Source: Roseococcus thiosulfatophilus | GTDB taxonomy: Bacteria; Pseudomonadota; Alphaproteobacteria; Acetobacterales; Acetobacteraceae | Assembly (NCBI RefSeq): GCF_017311575.1 | Contig: NZ_JAFFQY010000055.1 | Location: forward strand, 1-64,000 | Direction: 5' to 3' | Length of the DNA: 64,000 bases | Shown: piece after piece, positions 25,930 through 32,066 of the stretch | How the letters are laid out: each line of letters begins with the position of its first letter | Position numbering within the stretch: the first letter of the stretch is position 1 | Position numbers and translations under genes: made by a program | The notes under the pieces: model-generated | The model's database searches: none | Told to the model about the DNA's origin: nothing | Seen by the model: only the letters and a program-made list of their open reading frames with translations

Positions 25930-26303
25930 CGCCCCCGCTCCTTCCGCGGCATCACGATGCCCTTGGCCTCCAGCACCACGCCCATGGCGCTCATCGCCTG
26001 CTGCCAATGCACGAAGGCGGTATGCTCGCCCGGGATCACGGGGTTGGGCGGCCGCCCCTTCTCGCCGTACTCGCGCAGCACCCGGACATGCTCCAGCGTG
26101 ATGCGCCCGCGCCGATGCAGGGCGTCCAGCACGCGGAGGATGTCATCCGGCGTGCACGGCCTGGCGCCGCCCTCGCGCATGTCGGCGCGCGGCGCCCGCC
26201 CATCCGCCCGCGCCTGCAAGAGGCGCCAGCACCAGAACCAGGCATGCGCCGGGCTCTTGAACGGCTCGGCCTCCTGCCGCGCCTCGTCCATGGCTGCACT
26301 CAC
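25926..26303 (-). CDS. Hypothetical phage replication-module protein (125 aa)
   Basis: This is a helical protein of a type repeatedly seen next to primase-helicase genes in Proteobacterial prophages, with SPAHAWFWCWRLLQ, then TPDDILRVLDALHRRGRITL and EYGEKGRPPNP. I know no assigned function. The GTG start at 26303 overlaps the upstream TGA as GTGA, and an earlier candidate start is not supported. It may be a DNA-binding or loading factor, which is inference from position. Confidence 0.68.
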   Translation of the reverse strand: MSAAMDEARQEAEPFKSPAHAWFWCWRLLQARADGRAPRADMREGGARPCTPDDILRVLDALHRRGRITLEHVRVLREYGEKGRPPNPVIPGEHTAFVHWQQAMSAMGVVLEAKGIVMPRKERGR

Positions 26304-26500
26304 GACGCCACCTTGGGCGGCTTGGTTGCCAGCACTTCCCACCGGCGCATCGGCAGCACGAAGGGCTCGCAGCCGGGCCGCTGGGCCATGACATAGCCAT
26401 CGGCCGCGGCCATGAGGCGGATCGGGCGGCCGTTCACGTCGAACCGCTCCACCTGGATGCGCCGCGCGGCGCCGCTCTTGCTGCCGAGTGGCCGCCCCAT
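26300..26500 (-). CDS. Small hypothetical phage protein (66 aa)
   Basis: This short basic protein opens MGRPLGSKSGAARR, an AT-hook-like GRP motif near the N-terminus, followed by a beta-rich region. It overlaps the primase stop as TGATG and the following gene as GTGA. The motif could bind the minor groove, but no family is recognised. Confidence 0.6.
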   Translation of the reverse strand: MGRPLGSKSGAARRIQVERFDVNGRPIRLMAAADGYVMAQRPGCEPFVLPMRRWEVLATKPPKVAS

Positions 26501-27558
26501 CACGCCATCCCCCTCCGCGGCGCGGCCGCGTCGGCCAGCTCCGCCATGTGCCACTGGTTGAAATCCTTGAAGCCCTCGGGCGGGCGCTGCTCGCGCACGC
26601 TGCGGCCCTCGTTCATGAAGCGCGCCACCGCACGCTCCCGCGCCTGGCGGGCGGAGGGGTTGTCCCCGTCGCGGTCCCAGAGGAACACCAGGTCCTGGAA
26701 CTGCTCGGGCAGCACCAGCTCGGCCATGTTCCCCACCGACACCGCCGCCACCACCCGCCATTCCGGCATGGTCAGCGCGATGGTCAGCGCGTCCTCGATG
26801 CCCTCCGCGATGGCCAGCACGTCATCCTCGGGCGCCTCCGCGAAGGGCTTGCCAGACACGCCCCGATGCAGCGGGATGAACCCGCCCCGCATGGACCCCA
26901 GCACCTTCTTCGCGCTGGCGATCGGCGCCTTGGTCCACCGCCCCGCCGGCCCCGGCGCCAGGAAGGTCCGATGCGCCCCCACGATGCGCGCCCGCCGCAC
27001 GATGCCCGCCACCATGGCGGGCGCGCGGATGTTCCGCTCGCTGCACCAGGCGTCCGGCCGGTAGCGCAGCACGCGCGGCACGCGCCCCAGCGCGCCCAGG
27101 CCCACCCCGCGCCCGTCCAGGTAGGCCGCCACCGGGCTGCCCTCGATGGGCCTGGCGCCCATCCACAGGGCGCGGGCGGCCTTCTGCGCCCGCTCGGGGT
27201 CCTCCTGGCGCTCGCGCTTGGGCGGCGGCGCCGGCGCCCGCCCCTCGGGCAGCGGCCCGGCCTCCAGCCCCAGCCACCCGCGCGCCCAGCGCAGCCCCTC
27301 CACCAGGTTCCCGCCGAACCGCGCCTGGGCCACCAGGTCGAGGGCATCGCCCTTCCCGCCGCCCGCGAAGTCCGCCCACACGCCGCGCTTGTCGCCCTGG
27401 ATGCGAATGGCCAGCGACTGCCCCGGCTCGCCCGCCAGGGACCCAACGCGCCACTCCGGCCCGCTGCGCCGCCCCGCCGGGAACAGGTCCCGCGCCAGCG
27501 CCTCCGCCCGTTCGGACAGCATGGCCGAAATCTCGGAGACGGAATGCAGCCGCCTCAT
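26500..27558 (-). CDS. Toprim-domain DNA primase (352 aa)
   Basis: This is a phage primase-like protein. The N-terminal 80 residues contain VWADFAGGGKGDALDLV, a DUF7146/CHC2-like segment without the zinc-binding cysteines. The Toprim domain follows: E252 in AIAEGIEDALT and the D-x-D pair D295/D297 in FLWDRDGDN. GFKDFNQW (329-336) is a conserved C-terminal block of this group. The ATG at 27558 overlaps the previous stop as ATGA, which is why it was chosen over a much longer in-frame reading whose N-terminus is proline/arginine-rich. It probably works with the helicase encoded downstream. RNA-primer synthesis is predicted from the family. Confidence 0.85.
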   Translation of the reverse strand: MRRLHSVSEISAMLSERAEALARDLFPAGRRSGPEWRVGSLAGEPGQSLAIRIQGDKRGVWADFAGGGKGDALDLVAQARFGGNLVEGLRWARGWLGLEAGPLPEGRAPAPPPKRERQEDPERAQKAARALWMGARPIEGSPVAAYLDGRGVGLGALGRVPRVLRYRPDAWCSERNIRAPAMVAGIVRRARIVGAHRTFLAPGPAGRWTKAPIASAKKVLGSMRGGFIPLHRGVSGKPFAEAPEDDVLAIAEGIEDALTIALTMPEWRVVAAVSVGNMAELVLPEQFQDLVFLWDRDGDNPSARQARERAVARFMNEGRSVREQRPPEGFKDFNQWHMAELADAAAPRRGMA

Positions 27559-27830
27559 CCCCCCGCCCCCCTGGCAGTCGCGCCCAGGCCCACACTCGCC
27601 CCGTCCCTGGCCTGTTCGATCGAGCCACCAAGGGAGGCGGGAACGGGCGGGGCCGCGTTTGGGCCCCCGGGGGGGCGCGACCCCGGGGGGGGTGCCCGCC
27701 GGTCGCGCGGCCCGCCACCGCCCGCCAGGCCGAGGCCACGCTGATCCGCAATCAGCTGCCCGGCTCGCCGCAACCCCTTGGCTGCGCTCGCCTTTCCGCG
27801 CCTTGTCCAACGCTGCGCGCTCCAACTCAT
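27555..27830 (-). CDS. Short basic phage protein, low-complexity C-terminus (91 aa)
   Basis: The reading frame is open between ATGA overlaps at both ends: its ATG overlaps the stop of the 171-residue gene, and its TGA overlaps the primase ATG. The N-terminal 35 residues are basic (RWTRRGKASAAKGLRRAGQL) and the rest is glycine/proline-rich. The DNA contains long C and G runs around 27660-27700. The coupling argues for translation, but the low complexity and the alternative in-frame extension of the primase keep confidence moderate. Confidence 0.45.
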   Translation of the reverse strand: MSWSAQRWTRRGKASAAKGLRRAGQLIADQRGLGLAGGGGPRDRRAPPPGSRPPGGPNAAPPVPASLGGSIEQARDGASVGLGATARGAGG

Positions 27831-28342
27831 GCCGCGTCCTCCCCGCCAAGCCCTTGATCCGCCTGGATTTGCAGGCTGCGCGCCAGCTCGGGCGTGACGT
27901 TGAGCTGCACCGCGATCGGCGCCGCCCCCGGGTCGCCCTTCGCGGCCGGCGCCTTCCCGTGCAGCCGGTCCAGCAGCTCGCGCTGGGCGTCCTGCTGGAG
28001 GCGCGCCGCCTCCAACCGGCTGCACGCCAGGCGCTGGGCCAGCAGGTGCACGGGCAGGTTGGCGGTCTCGGCCAGGCGCAGCAGCGGATGGCCCGCCAGG
28101 CGCAGCACCACGGCCTTGGCGCCTTCCAGCGTCCGCTCGGCCAGGGCCAGGCCGCGCTGGCCGTCCTCCAGGTGGGCCTCGATGGTGGCCAGGTCCTGCT
28201 CGGCCTGCGCGGCCAGCACCAGGCGCAGCGGCGCGGCCTCGGCCTCGATCCGCTCGGCCTCGCGCGCCGCCCGGTCCCGGGCCCGCTTCGCCCGCTGGCG
28301 CTCGGCCGCCGAGAGAGCCCGGGAACCCGTCACGGGCGTCAC
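27827..28342 (-). CDS. Hypothetical phage protein, first gene of minus-strand operon (171 aa)
   Basis: A highly charged helical protein: residues about 10-35 are Arg/Glu/Ala-rich and the remainder has regular heptads (LAAQAEQDLATIEAHLEDGQ), suggesting a coiled coil. No catalytic motif or family is recognised. It is the first gene transcribed leftward from the operator cluster at 28.3-28.6 kb and starts with GTG; one operator-like palindrome overlaps the start codon, and AGGAGG lies about 25 nt upstream. It could be a regulator or single-strand-binding accessory, which is a guess. Confidence 0.62.
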   Translation of the reverse strand: MTPVTGSRALSAAERQRAKRARDRAAREAERIEAEAAPLRLVLAAQAEQDLATIEAHLEDGQRGLALAERTLEGAKAVVLRLAGHPLLRLAETANLPVHLLAQRLACSRLEAARLQQDAQRELLDRLHGKAPAAKGDPGAAPIAVQLNVTPELARSLQIQADQGLGGEDAA

Positions 28343-28585
28343 AGGCCTTGTGACAAGGAAGCCCTTGTCCCTCCTAGGATTTCTCTACCTGTCACACTGT
28401 TACAGGGTAGGACGTCGCACGTGCGCGCGCGCATATACGCGCGCGGGGCGTGACACCGTGACAAAGCCGAATTGCGCAGCGAAAACAGGCGCTTACGCGT
28501 CACATAAACTGTGACATGCGTGACATGCCGCAAGCCGCTGATATTCCAAGAAACCCAGCCGCCGCACCCCCCGAAATCCGTCACA
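28329..28585. promoter_or_regulatory. Cluster of GTCAC/GTGAC operator-like sites between divergent phage operons
   Basis: Two copies of the palindrome GTCACA-N5-TGTGAC occur at 28338-28354 and 28499-28515. A related CTGTCAC/GTTACAG inverted pair lies at 28389-28405. Single half-sites lie at 28329, 28450, 28458, 28520 and 28580. The cluster sits between the leftward replication-packaging operon and the rightward gene at 28643. Such repeated palindromes fit operators of a phage regulator or iterons of a replication origin; the sequence alone does not decide which. Apart from these repeats and the alternating tract at 28416-28445, the 300-bp gap from 28343 to 28642 shows no convincing gene. Confidence 0.7.
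28416..28445. other. 30-nt alternating purine-pyrimidine tract (Z-DNA-prone)
   Basis: The sequence alternates perfectly between purine and pyrimidine for 30 bases, mainly GC steps around an ATATA core. Such tracts readily form Z-DNA or melt under supercoiling. It lies in the middle of the operator cluster between divergent phage operons, where it could help promoter opening or origin unwinding; that role is inference. Confidence 0.55.
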
Positions 28586-28642
28586 AGCCAGCCCCCAGCC
28601 GCGCTTGTTGGCCTCTCCACCTGGGGCTTGGGCGAAGGGGTG

Positions 28643-28918
28643 ATGCTGCCGGCCTTCAACTCCGCGCAGACCACCGCCTGGCTGATGGCCCACCGCGCCC
28701 TTCTCGCGTTCCTGTACCGCGAGCTCATGGCCAGGAACCCGGCCGAAGCCGCCGCACTAGACGCGACAGCCACGATGCTCCGCAACTCGATGGCGCAGTT
28801 CTTCGCGCACCTGCCGGAGGCGGCGCGGCTCCAGATGGTGGAGCTGGCGGGGATGGAGATTGATCGCATCCTGCTGGCGCCGGACCGCGACGCCACACCG
28901 CCGGACAGCCCGGCATAG
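28643..28918 (+). CDS. Hypothetical phage protein, rightward operon (91 aa)
   Basis: A helical protein with FNSAQTTAWLMAHRALLAFL, then RELMARNPAEAAALDATATM and ARLQMVELAGMEIDRILLAP. No family is recognised. The ATG at 28643 was chosen because GAAGGGG precedes it at a suitable distance and because upstream residues in frame overlap the operator cluster and look non-coding. It is probably expressed from the operator region in the opposite direction to the replication operon. Confidence 0.6.
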   Translation: MLPAFNSAQTTAWLMAHRALLAFLYRELMARNPAEAAALDATATMLRNSMAQFFAHLPEAARLQMVELAGMEIDRILLAPDRDATPPDSPA

Positions 28919-28957
28919 CCACCACGCGCGACCTGGCCGGATTTTCCTCGAACACGA

Positions 28958-29308
28958 TCAGCAGGTGGCGCCGCGCGGCGACCTGCATGCGCACGCGCAT
29001 GGCTGAGCGCGCGAAGGCCTCCACTGTTGCGACCGGCCCCACATGCGCCAGCGGGAACAGCCCCGGCTGGCCTGGACCAGCACCAGGCCCTCGGCGCCGG
29101 GCGGATGCCAATGCAACCCGCGGGCCGTGGCCATGCGCCAGAGGGTCAGGTGGTAGCGGGCCGGGATGCCCTTTTCATACCAGCCGCAGACGGCCTGCGC
29201 GCTGATGCCGAAGCGGTTGCCCAGGGCCACGGGACCACCCAGGCCACCCACCAGTTGCTCCGGTTTCAGCAGGGGCTTCGCCTGTTCCGACACGTCCACT
29301 CCTGTCAT
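28958..29308 (-). CDS. Cro-like HTH regulator, C-terminal frame uncertain
   Basis: The N-terminal 75 residues form a Cro/YdaS-type helix-turn-helix protein: GGPVALGNRFGISAQAVCGW is the DNA-binding helix pair, followed by YEKGIPARYHLTLWRMATAR and a PPGAEG turn. It is divergent from the CI-like repressor gene, the usual lambda-like switch. After about residue 80 the translated frame becomes arginine/cysteine/tryptophan-rich, while the -1 frame shows good codon usage, so the true C-terminus may be elsewhere. The ATG at 29308 was chosen; TTG at 29320 is the alternative. The promoter at 29353-29381 reads into this gene. Confidence 0.68.
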   Translation of the reverse strand: MTGVDVSEQAKPLLKPEQLVGGLGGPVALGNRFGISAQAVCGWYEKGIPARYHLTLWRMATARGLHWHPPGAEGLVLVQASRGCSRWRMWGRSQQWRPSRAQPCACACRSPRGATC

Positions 29309-29352
29309 GCTCGCGGTCAACTAGTGCGTGAGCACCAATAAACGCGGGGTGC

Positions 29353-29381
29353 ATTAATCTCCGTCTCTCTGTAAATGGCAA
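29353..29381 (-). promoter_or_regulatory. Putative Pcro promoter with CI half-operator in the spacer
   Basis: On the minus strand, TTGCCA (29376-29381) and ATTAAT (29353-29358) are separated by exactly 17 bp, a sigma-70-like promoter for the Cro-like gene. The spacer contains TTACAGAGA, a near match to the TTACAGCGAAA box found twice downstream of the repressor gene. Repressor bound here would block the promoter, as in a lambda-type switch. Confidence 0.55.
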
Positions 29382-29412
29382 GCGCCGCGTTGCTGAAGGG
29401 CGGGAGGACGGC

Positions 29413-29844
29413 ATGACGGCTATCATTCTGGCCATGGACCCATCTCGAACTGGGCGCGCAATGGCGCGGCGCGCCTCTGATCTGAAAGCCATAGGCTGGC
29501 GCTTGGTGCTTGCCCGGACTGCTGCCGGGCTGGCCTCTGGCGAGCTCGCCGCACGCGGCGGGATTGAAGCAAACACCTACAGCAATTGGGAAGGCGGGAC
29601 GAACCGGCCGCGCGTGGACCAGGTGGCCCAAGTCCTGCCTTTGCTGTCCATCACCCTGGACTACGTGTTCCTAGGTGACGAGACAGGGATGACTTACGAG
29701 GCGCGCGAGCGGATTGCGGAGGCGCGTGAAAAGCTCGGCGACCAGCCGCCTGAAGGGCAACGAAAGCGCGGCAGGCCCAAGCGAGAGCTTGAGAATGTCA
29801 CGTCTCTGGAATTTACAGCGAAACGGAAAAACAGGGTTGCATAA
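29413..29844 (+). CDS. CI-like XRE-family phage repressor (143 aa)
   Basis: This is the probable lysogeny repressor. The XRE helix-turn-helix spans residues about 27-85: WRLVLARTAAGLASGELAAR, then ANTYSNWEGGTNRPRVDQV and LPLLSITLDYVFLGD, the classic HTH_3 layout with the N-W-E motif. The C-terminal 50 residues are Lys/Arg-rich (KRGRPKRE), with no visible S24 peptidase, so it lacks the SOS-cleavable domain of lambda CI. It is divergent from the Cro-like gene across a 104-bp promoter region. The boxes at 29813-29823 and 29850-29860 flank its 3' end and precede the early operon it would control. Confidence 0.82.
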   Translation: MTAIILAMDPSRTGRAMARRASDLKAIGWRLVLARTAAGLASGELAARGGIEANTYSNWEGGTNRPRVDQVAQVLPLLSITLDYVFLGDETGMTYEARERIAEAREKLGDQPPEGQRKRGRPKRELENVTSLEFTAKRKNRVA

Positions 29845-29860
29845 TTCACTTTCGCTGTAA
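29813..29860. promoter_or_regulatory. Paired repressor boxes (11-bp inverted repeat) before the early operon
   Basis: TTACAGCGAAA at 29813-29823 and its exact inverse TTTCGCTGTAA at 29850-29860 form an 11-bp perfect inverted repeat with 26 bp between the arms. The second arm lies where a weak promoter (TTGCAT at 29837, TAATAC at 29858) would start the rightward operon. A partial match lies in Pcro at 29366-29374. These are the best candidates for CI-like operators. Confidence 0.6.
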
Positions 29861-29894
29861 TACCTTGCCTCACCCCTAGATGGAGGTGGGACAA

Positions 29895-30434
29895 ATGCTT
29901 GCGAACAAACTGCTCAACCGCTCGCGTGATCTGCGCGAGCTGGCGGACAAGGGACAGCCGCTTTCCCCCGACGCCTGCCGCCTGCTGGCGGAAATCCTGC
30001 TGGACCTGGGCGAGCGCGTGGCCGTGATCGAGGCGCTGCCCGCGCCGCCTGGCCCACCACCCGCAGCGCGTTGTGCGGGGTGCGGCATGAGCGCCCCCGG
30101 CGAAGGCCGCAAGCGCGGCCGCAAGCCCACGCCGCCCCGGCCGATGACGTCGCTGGAGGAGTGCATCCAGGCCGCCGCCATGGGCCAGCAGGTGGAGCGG
30201 CTGCAGGCTGATCTGGCCCGGCTGCGCGCCGTCCCGGACGGCATCCGCATCACGGTGTGCCATGGCTGCCCGGCGGCGGAGGCGGAGGCCACAGGCCACG
30301 CCATCATGCGCATGGACCGCGACGACCTGGAGCTGGTGCTGAACCTGCGCATAAGTGAGCTGATCGGCCAGCTCTCGGCCATGGGCGTGATCGTCCAGCC
30401 GGTGGAAGGGGGCGCCGATGCCGCGCCCCGGTGA
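29895..30434 (+). CDS. Hypothetical early phage protein (179 aa)
   Basis: This is the first gene of the rightward early operon. The N-terminus is a helix with LLNRSRDLRELADKG and SPDACRLLAEILLDLGER; a central basic region GRKRGRKPTPPRP is followed by coiled-coil-like AAAMGQQVERLQADLARL and a C-terminal mixed region with CHGC. No family is recognised. The ATG at 29895 was preferred over one at 29880 because GGAGG lies 8 nt upstream of it. It could be an early regulator or host-interaction protein; the operator placement suggests repression in the lysogen. Confidence 0.62.
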   Translation: MLANKLLNRSRDLRELADKGQPLSPDACRLLAEILLDLGERVAVIEALPAPPGPPPAARCAGCGMSAPGEGRKRGRKPTPPRPMTSLEECIQAAAMGQQVERLQADLARLRAVPDGIRITVCHGCPAAEAEATGHAIMRMDRDDLELVLNLRISELIGQLSAMGVIVQPVEGGADAAPR

Positions 30435-30759
30435 AATGTCCAGCGTGGACCTGCGCGGACTGGAATATGTGCTGGGCGCGGCGGCGGCCCAGGCGGGCAA
30501 GGCCGCGCACCTGGCGCGGGGGCTGGTGCTGCTGCGGGAGTTGCCCAGCGACCGCCGGCTGACGTGCACGGTGCAGCTGCCGGCGCCGGGCGGGCAGCAG
30601 GTCTTTGCCCTGCTGCCCGTGACGGTGGAAGAAATCCGCGCCCGGCTGCGCGCGGAGATCGAGGCCGGCTTTGTGGATGCGCTCGTCGGCCTCGACCAGG
30701 CGCGGGACCGGGTGGATGAGGCGCGCGGCCTGCTGCGCCACGCGGAGGATGCGGCATGA
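30418..30759 (+). CDS. Hypothetical early phage protein (113 aa)
   Basis: I do not recognise this protein. It is helical with a central beta segment (LTCTVQLPAPGGQQVFALLP) and a C-terminal coiled coil (ALVGLDQARDRVDEARGLL). It overlaps the upstream gene by 17 bases and the downstream gene by four, so it is part of the same transcript. Confidence 0.6.
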   Translation: MPRPGEMSSVDLRGLEYVLGAAAAQAGKAAHLARGLVLLRELPSDRRLTCTVQLPAPGGQQVFALLPVTVEEIRARLRAEIEAGFVDALVGLDQARDRVDEARGLLRHAEDAA

Positions 30760-31028
30760 CACACATCCACCAGTCGCGCAGCATCATACGCAGCGAAAGC
30801 CCTGGCGAGATCGCGGCGCAGGCCGTGGGCAGGATCATGTGCCAGCTGGCGCCTGAAGTCGGCCAGCTGGGCAAGCCCCTGGCGGACGGCGCGGTGCCGG
30901 GCGGGCTGCATGGGCTGGCCATTGTCACAGACCTGGACTGCAAGCCCGCCCTGATCGTGTCCGTGGTGGTCGAGCTGGCCACGCCGGAGCGCCTGGCCGC
31001 GGCCAAGGCGAGGCAGGCGGCGCCATGA
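30756..31028 (+). CDS. Hypothetical early phage protein (90 aa)
   Basis: No family is recognised. It opens with polar residues (THIHQSRSIIRSESPGE) and has a beta-rich C-terminal half (GLAIVTDLDCKPALIVSVVV). ATGA overlaps at both ends place it firmly in the early operon. Confidence 0.6.
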   Translation: MTHIHQSRSIIRSESPGEIAAQAVGRIMCQLAPEVGQLGKPLADGAVPGGLHGLAIVTDLDCKPALIVSVVVELATPERLAAAKARQAAP

Positions 31029-31477
31029 CCGCGGACGAATGGCATGATGTGCCCCAAGGGCTGGGAGCGCGTGGCGCTGCGGCCCAGGTTTCGGCCGGGA
31101 TCAGCGCGCGGGGCCCCCGTGGCCGCTGCAAGCTGAACGTCACCATCCAGCGCGACCTGTTGGCTCAGCTCGGCTGGGCCGAGAGCACCCCCGTCGGGCT
31201 TGCTCTCGGCACCGGCCGGCGCCGCGGCTGGGCGCGGCTTCGTCCGATGGACACAGGCCCTCAGCTGCGGGTGCTGGGTCGCGCCACCACCACCCGCACG
31301 GTTGGGCTCGTCTTGCCTCCCGGCTGGGAAAAGCAAGAGCGCGTGGCGGTGAAGGAACTGGAGGCCCTGGACGGCATACTTCTGATCCGCCTCCCTTGGC
31401 CGCCGCCCGGCAGCAAGGCGGAGCTGGCCGCACTGCGCGGCGAAAGCGTTGCGCCGCCGCCGGGGTTGAGCCGATGA
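31025..31477 (+). CDS. Hypothetical early phage protein (150 aa)
   Basis: No family is recognised. The sequence looks like a beta-rich domain (LNVTIQRDLLAQLGW, then TTTRTVGLVLPPGWE) with a proline/serine-rich tail. It overlaps the genes on both sides by four bases. It may be an accessory or anti-host protein, but nothing direct supports this. Confidence 0.6.
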   Translation: MTADEWHDVPQGLGARGAAAQVSAGISARGPRGRCKLNVTIQRDLLAQLGWAESTPVGLALGTGRRRGWARLRPMDTGPQLRVLGRATTTRTVGLVLPPGWEKQERVAVKELEALDGILLIRLPWPPPGSKAELAALRGESVAPPPGLSR

Positions 31478-31722
31478 CCCCCCGGCTGCTGACATCCCAC
31501 CAGGTGGCGGAGCTGCTGGGGCTGCGGCCCCGGCAGTTCGGCGCCCGCCGGGCGGGGCTGGAGGCGGCCGGGTTTCCGGGCCCGGTGGCCGGCCTGCCGG
31601 ACCGGTGGGACCCGCTGGCCATCGAAGCCTGGCTGGCCGCCCAGCGCGGCGAGACGGCCGCCCAGGCGGCGCCCAGCGTGGAGGATGTGCTGGTCGCCCG
31701 CGCGCGGGCGATGGCGGCCTAG
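31474..31722 (+). CDS. Excisionase/AlpA-like HTH protein (82 aa)
   Basis: This is a small MerR-type winged-helix protein. The opening LLTSHQVAELLGLRPRQFGA and the later RWDPLAIEAWLAAQ are typical of phage excisionase and AlpA-like DNA-binding domains. Its position shortly before the integrase gene fits an excisionase that biases the integrase towards excision. The ATG at 31474 overlaps the upstream stop as ATGA; the longer reading upstream is not protein-like. Confidence 0.7.
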   Translation: MTPRLLTSHQVAELLGLRPRQFGARRAGLEAAGFPGPVAGLPDRWDPLAIEAWLAAQRGETAAQAAPSVEDVLVARARAMAA

Positions 31723-32018
31723 GGCCTGCGCACCAGGCGCAGCAGCCCGCGCGCCGCGGACCAGGCCAGCAGGCTGATGATGGCGCCGCTGGTCACGGAG
31801 ACCGGAAAGCCGGCACTGATGGAGAGGCCGAACTCGACAGGCGCCCGCAGGACAATGGCGATCCAAACTAGGTGGCTCACCACTACGCCGGCAAAGATGG
31901 CCGCCCACCAGGTGGGCATGACGGCGCCGGCCAGGCCCACAAGCGCCAGCCGCAGCGGGTCAAGGAGGGCGGCGGCGGTGGCGCCGGCTAGGATGGCCGG
32001 GTCAAGATAGCGTTCCAT
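31719..32018 (-). CDS. Small phage membrane protein, convergent with early operon (99 aa)
   Basis: About three membrane segments are visible: AAALLDPLRLALVGLAGAVM, then WAAIFAGVVVSHLVWIAIVL and GFPVSVTSGAIISLLAW. It is transcribed opposite to its neighbours, in the position where prophages often carry lysogenic-conversion or superinfection-exclusion genes. No family is recognised. The ATG at 32018 was chosen; an upstream GTG is possible. A role in superinfection exclusion is inference. Confidence 0.62.
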   Translation of the reverse strand: MERYLDPAILAGATAAALLDPLRLALVGLAGAVMPTWWAAIFAGVVVSHLVWIAIVLRAPVEFGLSISAGFPVSVTSGAIISLLAWSAARGLLRLVRRP

Positions 32019-32066
32019 GCGCCGGATCGTGACATGGCGCAGCCTACGGTTGCAACGGAGGGTATT

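Noticed and set aside
27559-27849. N-terminal extension of the primase from 27849
   Set aside because: The in-frame extension is Pro/Arg/Gly-rich without primase features, while the ATG at 27558 overlaps the preceding stop; kept only as an alternative in the findings.
28329-28585. CRISPR array
   Set aside because: Repeats are only 5-6 bases, palindromic and unevenly spaced, with no spacers of constant length and no cas genes.
28516-28863. Plus-strand frame starting at the ATG at 28516
   Set aside because: It runs through the operator cluster and its product is Pro/Arg/Gly-rich; the other frame from 28643 has better codon use and a ribosome-binding site.
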